A stretch of DNA of 64,000 bases from Vanilla planifolia (lineage: Eukaryota > Streptophyta > Magnoliopsida > Asparagales > Orchidaceae), in assembly GCA_023846275.1 (NCBI GenBank), contig JAIUJO010000236.1, positions 382,001 through 446,000 of the forward strand, given 5' to 3'. The notes beneath the pieces were generated by a model, which searched no databases, was not told the DNA's origin, and saw only the letters and a list, made by a program, of their open reading frames with translations. Of this stretch, positions 1-12,633 are shown one piece after another (position 1 is the first letter of the stretch; each line of letters opens with the position of its first letter). The position numbers and the translations under genes are program-made.

Positions 1-1016
1 TAGAGTTGAGTAAAGTAGAGCTAGGTTAGGCTAGGCTAGGCTAGGCTAAGCAAGGTTAGAGTATAGTAGAGTAGAGTGGTGTAAGAGTAGAATTTAGTAG
101 AGTACATTAGAGTAAAGTAAGGTATAGCTAAATTAGGCTAGGCTAGGGTACGGTAGGCTAGGTTTGGCTTGAGTAGAGTAGAGTAGAGTATAGCTAGGTT
201 GGGCTAGGCTAAGCTAGAGTACAGTAGAGTATGGTAGAGTAAAGTAGGGTAGAGCAAAGCAGAGAAGAGTAGAGTAGAGTTGAGCATAACATAGTAAGTA
301 GAGAAGAGAAGGATAGAGTAGAGTAGAGTAAAGTAGAGCTAAGTTAGAAGACTAAGCTAGGTTTTGGCTAGGCTAGTCTAAGCTATGTTAGAGTAGGTAC
401 GGTAGAGTAGGGTAGAGCAGAGTAGAGCAGAGTAGGGCAGAGTAAAGCTAGGTTAGGTTAGGCTAGGCTAGCATAGAGTAAAGTAGAGTAGACTAGAGCA
501 TAGTAGAGTAGACTATAATAAAGTAGAGATTAGCTAAGCTAGGTTAAGCTAGGCTAGGCAATGCTACAGTAGTAGTGAAGAGTATAGTAATGTAGTGTAG
601 AGCTAGTTTAGGCCAGGCTAGGCTAGGCAAGGTTAGAGTATGGTAGAGAAGAGTGGAGTAGAGTAAATCAGAGCAGGGAAGAGTAGAGTAGAGTAGATAA
701 TAGTAGGTCAGAGTAGTATAGAGTAGAGTAGAATAGAGTAGGGCAGAGTTAAGATAGGCATGGGTATGCTATACTAGAGTAGAGTAGAGTTGAGCTAGGT
801 TAGGTTAGGCTAGGATAAGGTAGGTTAGTGAGGCTAGGTTAGAGCAGAGTAGAGTAGAGTAGAGTAGAGAGCAGTAGAATAGAGTAGAGCTAGATTAGGC
901 TATGCTAGGCAAGGATAAAGTAGAGTAGAGTAGAGTAGAGTAGAATATAATAGACTATAGTAGAGTAGAGTAGAGAAGAATGGAGTAGAGTAGAGTAGAG
1001 TAGAGTAGAGCAAAGT

Positions 1017-1060
1017 AGAGGAGAGGAGAGGAGAAGAGAGGAAAGGAGAGAAGAGGAGAG
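1017..1060 (+). repeat. Homopurine island in satellite
   Basis: Forty-four bases in a row are A or G only, built from GGAGA/GAGAG-type units. It looks like a GAGTA stretch in which the T of each unit became a purine. The complement is pure pyrimidine, a composition that can form three-stranded DNA; no in vivo role can be read from the sequence. Confidence 0.85.
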
Positions 1061-2066
1061 CAGAGAAGAGTGGAGGAGAGAAGAACACAGTAGAGCATAG
1101 TAGAGTAGAGCTGAGAAGACCAAAGTAGACCAGAGCAAAGCTAGGTTAGGCTAGCCTAGGCTAGGCTAGAGAGTTGAATAGAATATTGTAAAGTAGAGTA
1201 AAGTAAGGTTAGGTTAGGATAGGCTAGGCTAAGTTAAAGTAGAGCAGAGTAGAGTAGAGTAGATAAGAGCTTGGTAAGGTTAGGCAATGCTATGCGAGGC
1301 TTGGCTACAATTTAATAGAGTATAGTAGAGTAGAATAGAGTAGAGTAGAGCTGAATATAGTAGAGAAGATCAGAGCAAAGAAGAGCAGAGCAAAGTAGAG
1401 GAAAGCAAAGTAAAGCAGAGCTAGGTTAGGCTAGACAAGGCTAGAGTGGAGTAAAGTAGTGTATAGTAGAGCTAGGTTTAGCTATGCTAGGCTGGGCTTT
1501 GCTAGGCTAGGCAAGTTTAGGTTGTAGTAAAGTAGAGTAAAGGAGAGCAGAGTAAAGTAGAGTAAAGTATAGTAGAGTTGAGTAGAGCTGAGCAAGTTTA
1601 GGCTAGGCTTGGCTATGTTAAGCTAGGTCAGGCTAGGCTAGGCTAGAGTAGAGTAGAGTAGAGAAGAGAAGACTAGAGTAGAAAATTTTAGAGTACTATA
1701 GGTTAGGCTAAGTTAGAGTAGAATAGACTAGAGTAGAGTTAGGTTTGGCTAGGCTAAGCTAGGGTAGGCTATGCTGGGCTGGCTTAGAGTAGAGTATAGT
1801 AGAGTAGAGCTAGGTTACGCTAGGCTAGGCTAGAGCATAGTAGAGTAGAGTAGAGTAAAGAAGAACAGAGTAAAGCAAAGCAAAGCACTGTAGAGCAGTG
1901 TGGAGAAGAGTTAGGGTAGGCTAAGCTGGATGAGGCTAGGTGAAGCTAGTCAAGGCTAAGCTAAGCTTGGCTAGAGTAGAGTAGAGCTAGGTTAGGCTAG
2001 GCTAGGCTACATTAGTTTATAGTAGAGTAGAATAAAGAGAGTAGAGTATAGTAGTATAAAGTAGAG

Positions 2067-2208
2067 TAATGTAGAGCTTGGTTTGGCTAGGGTAGGCTAA
2101 GGTAAAATAGGTAAGGATAGAATAGAGTAGAGTAGAGTAATGTAGAGCTTGGTTAGGCTAGGTTAGGCTAGGGAAGGCTAAGCAAGGATAGAATAGAGTA
2201 GAGTTGAG
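2067..2208 (+). repeat. 71-bp imperfect tandem duplication
   Basis: Two adjacent segments (about 2067-2137 and 2138-2208) share the order TAATGTAGAGCTTGG, a GGCTA block, then AAGGATAGAATAGAG. The shared landmarks are offset by 71 bp at both ends. The copies differ inside the GGCTA block. The length is not a multiple of five. Confidence 0.7.
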
Positions 2209-5200
2209 TAGTATAGAGTAGAGTATGGCTCAGTTAGGCTTGGAAAGGCTAGAGTGGGGTAGAGTAGAGTAGAGCAGAGAAGAGTGGAGTAGAGAAGAGT
2301 AGAGTAGAGAAGAGTATAGTAGAGTAGAGTTGAGCATAGCAAAGCAGAGCATAATTGAGCAAAGTAGAGTAGAGTAGAGTAGAGCTAGTCTAGGCTAGGT
2401 TAGAGTAGTGTAGAGTGGAGTAGAATGTGGTAGAGTAGAGTAGAGAATAGTAGAGTATAATAGAGTACAGTAGAGTAGAGCTAGGTTAGGCTAAGCTAGG
2501 CTAGAGTAGAGTGAGTAGGGTAGAGTGGAGTAGAGTAGAGCAAGGTTAGGTTAGGCAAGGCTAGGCTAGGCTAGGTCATGCTAGGCTAGGGTAGGTAGGG
2601 CTAGGCTTTGTTAAAGGAGAGTAGAGTAGTGCAGAGCACAGTAGAGTAGAGTAGAGATAAGTAGAGCAGAGTAGAGAAGAGAAGAGCAGAGCAGTTTAGA
2701 GCATAGCAAAGTAGAGCTAGGTTAAGTAAGGCTAGGCTAAGCTAAGTTAGACTAAGCTGGTAGGATAGGCTAGGCTAAGCTAGTGTATAGTGGAGTTGAG
2801 TAGAGCAGAGCAGAGCAGAGTAGAGTGGAGTAGAGCAGAGCAAAAAAGAACAGAGCAAGCAGAGCTAGGATAGGTTAGGCGAAGCTAGAGCAGAGTATAG
2901 TAGAGTAGAGGTTTGTTAGGTTAGTGTAAACTAGGTGACAACAGAGTAGAGTAGAGTAGAGTAGAGTAGAGTATAGTAGAGTAGAGTAGAACAATGCAAA
3001 GTTGAGTAGAGTAAAGCAGAGCAGAGCATTGCAGAGTAGAGTAGAGCAAAGTAGAGCATAGCATAGTAGAGAAGAGCAGAGCTAGTTAAATAAGGCTAGG
3101 TTAGGCTAGAGTAGAGCATAGTATGGTAGTGCTAAGTTAGGCTAAGCTAGTCTAGGCTAGGTCAGAGTAGAGTTGACTAGAGTAAAGTAGAGTAGAATAG
3201 AATAGAAGAAAGTAGAGTAGAGCGGAGTATAATATAGTAGAGTATAGCTATGTTAGGCTATTAGGTTAGGGAAGGATAGGTAGGCTAGGCTATGCTAGAG
3301 TACAGTATTGTAGAGTGGAATAGAGTAGAGTAAAGCAAGGTCAGGCTAGGCTAGGATAATGTATAGTAAGGTAGAGTAGAGTTTAGTAGAGTAGAGAAGA
3401 GCAGAGCAGAGTAGAGTAGAGCATAGTAGAACAAAGCACACTAGAGTAGAGTAGAGTAGAGTAGACTAGAGTAGAGCTATGTTAGGCTTGGCTAGGCTAG
3501 AGTAGAGTAGAGAAGAGTAAGGTTAGACTTAGCTAGGTTAGACTAGTCTATGCTAGAGTATAGTAGAGTAGAGTTTAATAATGTTGAGAAGAGTAGAGTA
3601 TAGTAGAGTAAAGTAGAGCAATGAGCAGAGCAGAGAATAGTAGAGCGAATTAGAGTAGAGTAGTGTAGAGCTAGGTTAAGCTAGGCTAAGCTAGAGTAGA
3701 GTAGAATAGAGTTTAGTAGAGTAATATAAAGTAGAGCTAGGTTAGGTTAGGTTAGGCTAGGCTATGTTAGAATTGAGTAGAGTAGAGTACATTATAATAG
3801 AATAAAGTAGAGCAAAGTAGAGTAGAGCTAAGTTATTCTTGGCTAAGCTAGGCTACGCTAAGGAAGGGTAGGCTAGATTAGAGCATAGTAGACTAGAGTA
3901 AAGAAAAGTACAGTAGAGTAGAGCTAAGTTAGCTTAAGCTAAACAAGGCTTGAGTAGATTAGAGTAGAGTAAAGAAAAACACAGTAGAGTAAAGTATAGT
4001 AGAATAGAGTAGAGTAAAGCAGAGTAGAATAGAGGAGAGTAAAGTAGAGCAGAGTAGAACATAGCAAAGTAGAGTAGAATAAAATAGAGTAGAGTATAAT
4101 AGGTTAGAGAAAATCAGAGTAGAGTAGAGTAGAGTAGACCAGAGCTGAGTAGAGTAGAGCTAAGTTAGGCTAAGCTAGAGCAGAGTAGTATAGAGTAGAG
4201 TGGAATAGAGTAGAGTATAGTAGAGTTAAGTAGGGTGGAGCAGAGATGAGTATAGTAGAGCAGGGCTGAGTAGAGAAGAGTAGCATAGAGTAGAGGAAAT
4301 TAGAGTACATTAGATTAGAGAAAGTTAGAGTAGAGCAGAGCTGAGCTAAAAGGAGCTGAGGTTAGACAAGGCTAGGCTTGGCTCTCCTTGGCTTGGCTAA
4401 AGTAGTGTAGAGTAGAGCAAAGTAGAGTAGAGTAGAGTAGAGTAGGGTATAATAGAGTTTTAAAAAACATAATGAAATAAAGTAGAGTAGAACATAACAT
4501 AATAGAGTAAAGTAGTATAAGGTTGAGTAGAGTAGAGTAGAACAGAGCTAGGTTAGGTTTGGCTATCCTTAGTTAGAGTAGAGTGAGTAAAGTGGAGTAT
4601 AATATTGTAGAGTGAAGTTGAGTAGTGCTAGTTTAGGTTGGGCTAAGCTTGGCTAGGCTATGCTAAGGTAGGCTAGGCTAGAGTAGAGAAGAGCATAGTA
4701 GAGTAGGTTAGAGTAGAGTTGAATAGAGTAGTGCTTTTTTTAGGCTAGGATAGGCTAGGCTCTAGTAGAGTAGAGAAAAGTAGAGCAGAGTAGAATATAG
4801 TAGAGTAGAGAAGAGTAAAGTAGAGAGCAGAGTAGAGAAAAGTATAGAAGAGTAGAGCAAGGTTAGGCTAGGATAGGCAAGAGTAGAGTAGAGTAGAGTA
4901 TAGTAGAAAAGAGCTCGGTTAGGCTAGCTAGTCTAGGGTAGGCTAGGCTAGGCTATGCTGGGCTAGAGTTGAGTTGAGTTGAGTAGGGCTTGGTTAGGTT
5001 AGGGTAGGCTGGGCTATAGTAAAATAGAGCAAAGTAGAGTAGAGCATAGTAGAGCTGAGCAAAGTAGGGTAGAGTAGAGCAGAGCAAAGTAGAGCTGAGC
5101 AGAGTTAGGTTAGGGTAAGCTAGGCTAGGCTAGGCTCAACTTGGCAAGGCTAGGTTAGGCTAAGCTAGGCTAGAGTAGGGTAGAGTAGAGCTAGGTTAGG

Positions 5201-8200
5201 CAAGGCTAGGCAAGGTTAGGTTAGAGTAAAGTAGATTAGAGCAGAGTTTAGCAGAGTAGAGTAGAGCATGGTTAGGCTAGGCTAGGCTATGCTAAGCTAG
5301 TCTAGGGTAGGCTAGGCAAGGCTAGGTTGGAGTAGAGTAGAGCTTGGCGAGGCTAGGTTTGGCTAGGATAGGCTAGGCTATAGTGGATTGGAGTAAAGTT
5401 TAGTATTATAGAGTAGAGTAGAGTAGAGAATAATAGAGCTTAGTAGAGTAGAACAAAGAAGAATAGAGTAGTGTAGAATAGAGCTGAGAAGATAAGATTA
5501 GAGTATAATTGGAATAGAGCTAGGTTAAGCTAGGCTACGATAGGGTAAGCTAGTTCAGGTTAAGCTAACATTGAGTAGAGTTGAGTAGAGCTTGGTTAAG
5601 CTAGGCTAGAATACAATAGAGTAGAATAGAGTAGAGCAGAGTAGAACTAAGTAGAATAAAATAGAATACAGTAGAGTAGAGTAGAGTAGAGCAATACAGA
5701 ATAAAGCTGAGCAAAGTTAGGTTTGGCTAAGCTAGGCTAGGCTATAGAAGGGCTAGCTTAGGTTAGACTAAGCTAGGATAGAGTAGAGTAGAGTAGACCT
5801 AGTTTAAGTGAGGATAGACTATGTTAAAGTAGAGTAGAGTAGAGTAGAACAGAGGAGAGTAGAGTAGAGAAGAGTAGAGAAGACCTACGTTAGGCTAGGC
5901 TAAAGAATAGTAGAGTAAAGCAGAGTGGAGTAAAGTAAAGTAGAGTGGAGCTTGGTTTGGCTAAGCTAGGCTACAGTAGAGTAGAATAAAGTAGAGTAGA
6001 GTAGAGCAGAGTAGAGCAGACTAGAAAAAAATAGAGTAGAGCAGAGTAGAATAGAGAAAAGCATAACAGAGTAGAGTATAGCCAAGAAGAGTAGAGTAGA
6101 GCACAGTAGAGCTAGGGTAGGCTAAGCTAGTCTAGGTTATAGTATAATAGAGTAGAGTAGAGTAGAGTAGAGTGGAGTAGAGTATAATAGAGTAGAGTAG
6201 AGTAGAGTAGAGTAGAGTAGAGTGGAGGAGAGTAGAGTAGTGAAGAGTTAGGTTTTGATAAGTTAGGCAAGGCTAGGGTTGGCTTGGTTAGGCTAGAGTA
6301 TAATAAAGTAGAGTAAGATAGAGTAGAGTATAGAAATGCAGAGTAGAGCATAGTAAAGAAGAGTAAAACATAGTAGAATAGAGTAGAGCAGAGCAAAGCA
6401 TAGTAGAACAAAGCTAAGTAAGGCTAGGATTGGGTAGGCTAAGCTAAGCAAGGGTAAGTTAGAGTAGAGTTTAGAAGAGTAGAGTTAGGAAAGGCAAGGC
6501 TAGGCTAGGTTAAAGTAGAGCAGACTTGAGTGGAGTAGAGTATAATATAGTAGAGTAGAGTAGAGAAGAGTAGAGTTAGGTTAAGTGGGGCTAGGCTAAG
6601 ATTGGCTAGGCAAAGCTAGGCTAGAGTAGAGTAGAGTAGAGTAGTGTGGAGAAGAGTAGGGTATAGAAGAGCTCGATTAGGCTTGGCTAGTTTAGGCTTG
6701 GCAAGGCTAGAGTAAAGTTGAGTAGAGTGGAGCAGAGTAGGGCAAAGTGGAGCAGAGCAGACCAGAGAAGAGTAGAGCAGAGTGGAGTAGAGTAAAGCAG
6801 AGTAGAGAAAAGTAAAGCAGGGCATAGCAGAGTAGAGCAAGGCATAGTAGAGCTAGGTTAGGCTTTACTGTACTGGCTATGCTAAGCTAGGCAAGGTTAG
6901 AGGAGCATAAAGTAGAATAAAGTAGAGTGGAGTAGAGCTAGGCTAGTCTAAGCTAAGTTAGCCTAGAGTAGAGTAGAGTATAATATAGCTAGGTTTGTTT
7001 AAGCTAGGCTAGAGTTTAATAGAGTATAGTAGAGTAGAGTAGAGTAGAGCAAAGTAGAGCATAGCGGAGTAAAGTATGGTAGAGCAAAGAAGAGTAGAGT
7101 AAAGCAAAGCAGAGCATAAAAGAGCTAGGTTTGGAAAGACTAGCCTAGAGTAGAGTAGAGTAGTGTAGAGTAGAGCTTGGTTAGGCTAAGCTAGGCTAGG
7201 TTATGTTAGAGGAGAGTATAGTAGAGTAGAGTAAAGTAGAGTAAAGTAGCTGAGAGTAGAGTAGAGGAGAGCAAAGTAGAGCATAGTAGAGAAGTGTATA
7301 GCATAGTATAATAAGGTAGAGTAGAGAAGAATAGAGTAGAGAAATATTGAGCAAAGTAGAGTAGAGTAGAGTAGAGAAGACTGAAGCAGAGTAAAGCAGA
7401 GCAGACCAATGCTAAGCTAGCCCAGGCTATGCTAGGCTAGGTCAGGCTAGGTTAGGCTAGAGTGGAATAGAGTAGAGTAGAGGAGAGTAGAGTAGAGTAT
7501 AGTATAGTATAGTACAACTTGGTTAGGCTAGGTTAGAGTAGAGTAAAGTAGAGAAGAGTAGAGTAGAGTACAGTAGAGTAGCACTAAGTTTTGCTTGGTT
7601 AGGCTAGGATTGGCCAGATTAGGCTATGCTATGTTAGAGTAGAGTATAGTAGAGTAGAGTGGAGTAGAGCTAGCTTAGGCCATGCTAGGCTAGAGTATAA
7701 TAAAACAGAGTAGAGTAGAGCTGAGTAGAGTACAACAGAGCAGAGTAGTGTAGAGTAGAGCTAAGTAGAGTTGAGTTAGGCAAAGCTAGGTGAGGCTAGG
7801 CAAGGCTTGGCTAGGGTAGGATATGCTAGGCTAGAGTAAAGTAGAGTAAAGTGTAGCTAGGTTAGGCTTGGCTAGGTTAAGCTAGGTTAAGCTAGGTTAG
7901 AGTAGAGTAAAGTACTATAAAGCTAGGTTTGGCTAGGGTAAGATAGGCTAGGCAAGGATAAAGTATAGTAAAGTAGAGTTTAATAGTGTAGAGCTTAGTT
8001 ATGCTAAACTATGTTATGCTAGAAAAGACTAGAGTATAGTAGATTAGAGGAAAGAAGAGCAGAGCAGTGCAAAGTAGAGTAGAGAAGAGTAGAGTAGAGG
8101 AGAGAAGAGAAGAGTAGAGTAGAGAGAGAAGAGAAAAATAAAGTAGAGCAGAGCAGAGTTGAGCAGAGCAGAGCAGAGTAGAGTAGAGCAAGGTTAGGCT

Positions 8201-10669
8201 TAGCTATGCTAGGTTAGAGTAGAGTAGTGTCGTTTAGAGTAGAGTATAATATAGTAGAGTAGAGTAGAGTAATGTAGAGTACAATAGAGTTGAGTAAAGT
8301 AGAGTAGTGTAGAGCTAAGTTAGGCTAGTCTAGGCTAGGCTAGGTTAGGCTAGGCTAGGCTGGGGTGGGTGAGGATTTGCTAATATAGAGTAGAGTAGAG
8401 TAGAGCATAACAGTGTAGAGTAGAGCAAAGCAGAGTTGAGTAGTTTAGAGCATAGTAGAGTAGAGTAAAGTAGAGTACAACTAGGTTAGGTTAGGTTCAG
8501 CTAGGCTAGGCTCGGCTTTGTTAGGATAGGCTAGAGTCGAGTAGAGTAGTGTAGATCAAGGTTAGGATAGGAAAGGCTAAGCTTGAGTAAAATAGTGTAG
8601 AGTTGAGTAGAGTAGAGTAGGGGAGAGCCGAGTAGAGCATAAATGAGTAGAGTGGGGTGGAGCAGAACAGAGTACAATAAAGTAGAGCAAAACAGAGAAA
8701 AGTAGATCTAGGTTAGGCTTGATGAGGCTAGAGTGGAGTAGAATAGAGTAGGGTAGAGTAGAGGAAGGTTAGGCAAGGCCTAGTTAGGCTTGGCTAAAAT
8801 AGGCTATAGTAGAGTAGAGTAGATCAGAGAAGAGTAGAGTTAAGTAGAGTAGAACAGAGCAAAGTAGAGCAAAGAAGACTAGAGCAAAACTAGGTTATGC
8901 TAGGCTAGGCTAAGATATGCTAGAGTAGAGTAGAATAGAGTGGAGTAGAGTAGAGTAGAGTAGAGTAGAGCTTGGCTTAGATAGGCTGGGCAAGGCTAAG
9001 TTAGAGTAGGGTAGAGTACAGTAAAGTAGAGTAGAGCGAGGTTAGGCTAGGCTAGGATAGGCTTGGGTCGGCTAAAGTATAATTGAATAAAGTAGAGTTG
9101 AGAAGAGTAGGGTAGAGTAGAATACAGTAGAGCTAGTTTTTGTTGGGCTAAGCTATGCTAGGTTAGGCTTATTAGGGTAGGCTAGGTTAGGCTACAGTAG
9201 AGTTGGATGGAGTAGAGTAGAGTAGAGTAGAATAGAGTAAAGTAGAGCTAAGTTAAGCAAGGCTAGGCTAGGATAAGCTAAACTAGGCTAGAGTTTAGAA
9301 GAGTAGAGTAGAGTAGAAAAGAGTATAGTAGAGTAGAGTGGAGCAAAGTAGAGTAAATAAGAGTAGAGCAGAGTAGAGTAGAGTAATATAGGGTAGAGTT
9401 GAGCTAAGTTAGGCTAGGCTTGGTTTGGAAAGGTTAGGCTAGGCTAGATTGGAGTAGAGTAGAGTAGAGTAGAGTGGAGTAGAGTAGAGTAGAGTAGAGT
9501 AGAGTAGAGCTAGGTTAGGTAAGGCTAAGCTAGGCTAAGCTAAAGTAGAATGGAGTAAAGTGGACCTAGATTAGGCTAGGATAGCCTAGGTTAGGCTAGA
9601 GTATAATAGAGTAGAGTGGAGTAGTGTAAAGTGGAGTAGAGTATAGTAGAGTAGAATAGAGTAGAGTATAGTAGAATAGAGTAAAGTACAATAGAGTAGA
9701 GTAAAGCAGAGTAGAGCAAAGTAGAATAGAGTTCAGGGGAGTAGAGTAGAATAGAGAAGAGTAGAGCAGAGCAAAGTAGAGTAGAGTTGAAGAGGAAAGT
9801 AGAGCAATGTAGAGTAGAGTAGAGTAGAACATAGTTGTGTAGAGTAGAGTAGAGTAGAGAGAAGTAGAGTAGAGTAGAGCTTTAGGTAGGTTAGGCTATG
9901 CTAGGCCAATCAAGGCTAGGCGAGGCTAGAGTGGAGTATAGTAGAATAGAGTCGAGTAGAGCTAGGTTAGGTTAGGTTAGGGTAGACTAGGCTATGTTAG
10001 AGTAGAGTGGAGTGGAGTGGAGTAGAGTAGATTAGAGTAGAGTAGTTAAGAGTAGAGTAGAGTAGAGTAGAATAAAGTAGAGTAGAGCGAGAGTAGGGTA
10101 GGATAACCTAGTCTTGGGTAGGCATGGCGAGGCTAGGCTAGAGTAGGGTAGAGTAAAGTAGAGCTAAGTTATGCTAGGCTGGGATAGAGTATAATAGAGT
10201 AGAGTAGAGCAAAGAAGAGCTCAATAGAGTAGAGCAGAGCATAGCAAAACGGAGAAGTGTCGAGAAGAGCATAGTAGACCAGCGTAGAGCTAGGTTAGGC
10301 TAAGCTGGGCTAGGATTGACAAGGCTAGAGTATGTAAAGTAGAATTGAGTAGAGTAGAGTGGAGCTAAGTTTGGATAAGCTAGGCTAGGCTAAGTTAGAA
10401 TAGTGTATAATAGTGGAGTAGAGCTAGGTTAGGCTAGGCTAGGTTAAGCTAGAGTATGGTAGGCTAGGCTTTTCAAGGCTAAAGTAGAGTTGAGTTGAGT
10501 AGAGTAGAGTAGAGTATAATAGACTAGAGCGAGGTTAGGTTAGGCAGAGCTAGGTTAGAGTAGAGTATAGTAGAGCAGAGTAGAGTTGATTAGAGTGGAA
10601 CTAGGTTAGGCTAGGCTAAGCTTGGTTGGTTAGGTTAGCTTAGGTTAAGCTAGGCTAAGCTAGGCTAGA

Positions 10670-12560
10670 GTATAATAGAGAAGAGTAGAGTAGAGTATAG
10701 TTAGGTTATGCTAAGCTGAGCTGGGCTAGAGTATAATAAAGTAGAGTAGAGTAGAGCAAAGTATAGTAGAGGAGAGCAGAGCAAAGTGGAATAGAGCAGA
10801 GCAGAGTGTAGAGTAGAGCAGAGCTATAAAAAGTAAAGAAGAGCATAGTAGAGTAGAGCAAAGTTAGGTTAGGGTAAGCTAGGCTAGGCTAGGGTAGTCT
10901 AGGCTAGGCTAGGCAAGAGTATAATGGAGTAGAATAGAGAAGAGTTGAGTAGAGTAGGGTAGAGTAGAGCAAGGTTAGGTTAGGCTTGAATAGAGTAGAG
11001 TAGAGTAAACTAGAGTAGAGTAGAGTAAAATAGAGTTGAGTAGAGTAGTGTGGGGGAGAGTAATGTAGAGTAGAAGTGATAAGAGGAGAGAAGAGTAGAA
11101 AAGAGCAGTAGGTGAAAATAGAGTAGAGCAGAGAAGAAGTGCATAACAAAGTAATGCAGAGAAGAGTAGAGTAATTAAGAGTAAAGCATAAATGAGCAGA
11201 GTAGAGTAGAGCAGAGTTAGGTTAGGCTAGGGTAGGTTGTGCTAAGTTTGTCTTGCCTAGAGAAGAGTAGAGTATAGTAGAGTAGGGTATAGTAGAGTTA
11301 TGTTAGGCTAGGCTTGGCTAAGGTAGTTTAACATTGGCTAGGCTAGGTTAGGATCGAGTAGAGTAAAGTAGTGTAGGGTAGATTAGAGTATAGTAGAGCA
11401 GGGTTTAGGATAGAAGAGTTGAGTAGAGTTTAGTAGAGTAGCACTGAGTAGAATAGAGTAGACCATAGCAGAGTAAAGTGGAGTAAAGTGGAGTATAGTA
11501 GAGCAGAGAAGAGAAGAGTAAAGAAGAGTAGAGGAAAGTAGAGCATAATAAAGCATAGTAGAGCTAAGAAGAGTATAGTAGAGTAGAGCTAAGCAGAGTA
11601 GAGAAGAGCTAGGTTAAGTTAGGCTAGAGTAGAGTAGAGTATAACTAGGTAGTCTAAGTTTGGCAGAGATAGGTTAGAGTAGAGTAGAGTAGAACAGAGT
11701 AGAGTAGAGAAGAGTAGAGTAGTGTAGAACTAAGTTAGGCTAGGGTAAGCTTGGTAGTTAGTTTAGGTTAGGCTAGGCTAGAGTATAGTAGAGTAGAGTA
11801 GAGTAGAGTAGAGTGGAGCTAGGTTTGGCTAAGCTAAGATAGGCTAGAGTATAATAAAGTAGAGTAGAGAAGAGTATAGTATAATAGAGCAGAGCAAAGT
11901 AGAGGAAAGAAAAATAGAGCACGGTAGAGTGTAGAGCAGAATAGAGCAATAAAAAGAAGAGAAGAGCATAGTAGAGTAGAGCAAAGCTAGGTTGGGTTAA
12001 GCAAGGCTAGGTAAAAGTAGTCTAGGCTAGGCTAGGCAAGAGTATAACAGAGTAGAATAGAGTAGAGTAGAGTAGGGTAGAGTAGTATAGAGCAAGGTTA
12101 GGTATGCTAGGCTAGGCTTGGGTAGAGTAGAGTAGAGTAGACTAGACTAGACTAGAGTAGAGTAAAGTAAAGTATAGTAGAGTAGAGTAGTGTGGAGGAG
12201 AGCAGGCAGTGTAGAGTAGAGTAGAGTATAAGAGAGAAGAGGAGAGAAGAGCAGAATAGAGTAGAATAGATAGGAGTAGAGTAGAGTAGAGAAGAAGAGC
12301 AGAGCAGAGTAATGCATAGTGGAGTAGAGTAATGCAGAGTAGAGTAGAACTTAGTAGAGTAGAGAGTAGAGTAGACCTAGGTTAGGCTAGGGTAGGCTAT
12401 GCTAAGCTTGGCTTAGCTAGAGAAGAGTAGAGTATAGTAGAGTAGGGTGGAGTAGAGTAGAGCTATGTTAGGCTAGACTAGGCTAGGATAGGATAACATT
12501 TCCTATGCTAGGTTAGGATCGAGTAGAGTAGAATAGTGTAGGGTAGATTAGAGTAGAGTA
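10670..12560 (+). repeat. Old tandem duplication, about 1.12-1.17 kb per copy
   Basis: Copy 1 begins near 10670 and copy 2 near 11790. Landmarks in the same order are GTATAATAAAGTAGAG (10731 and 11849, offset 1118), a stretch ending in AAGAGCATAGTAGAGTAGAG, then GTAGTCTAGGCTAGGCTAGG followed by AAGAGTATAA, then a CTAGAGAAGAGTAGAGTATAG segment, then GGATCGAGTAGAG (11351 and 12516, offset 1165). The offset drifts by about 47 bp, so indels have accumulated. By eye it is more diverged than the 26-30 kb duplication. Confidence 0.7.
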
Positions 12561-12633
12561 AAAAATAGGCCAGAGTATAGAAGAGTAGAGTAGAGTAAAA
12601 AATAGGCCAGAGTATAGAAGAGTAGAGTAGAGT
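12560..12633 (+). repeat. Exact 37-bp tandem duplication
   Basis: Two identical 37-bp copies (12560-12596 and 12597-12633) each begin AAAAAATAGGCC and end in GAGTAGAGTAGAGT. Identity suggests a very recent event. The unit is not a multiple of five, so it is not simple one-pentamer slippage. Confidence 0.93.

Noticed and set aside
4450-4510. A/T-rich patch with a TTTTAAAAAACATAATG stretch, a possible insertion or promoter
   Set aside because: It is only about 30 bp, returns to pentamer register on both sides, and has no matching downstream gene. It is probably diverged satellite.
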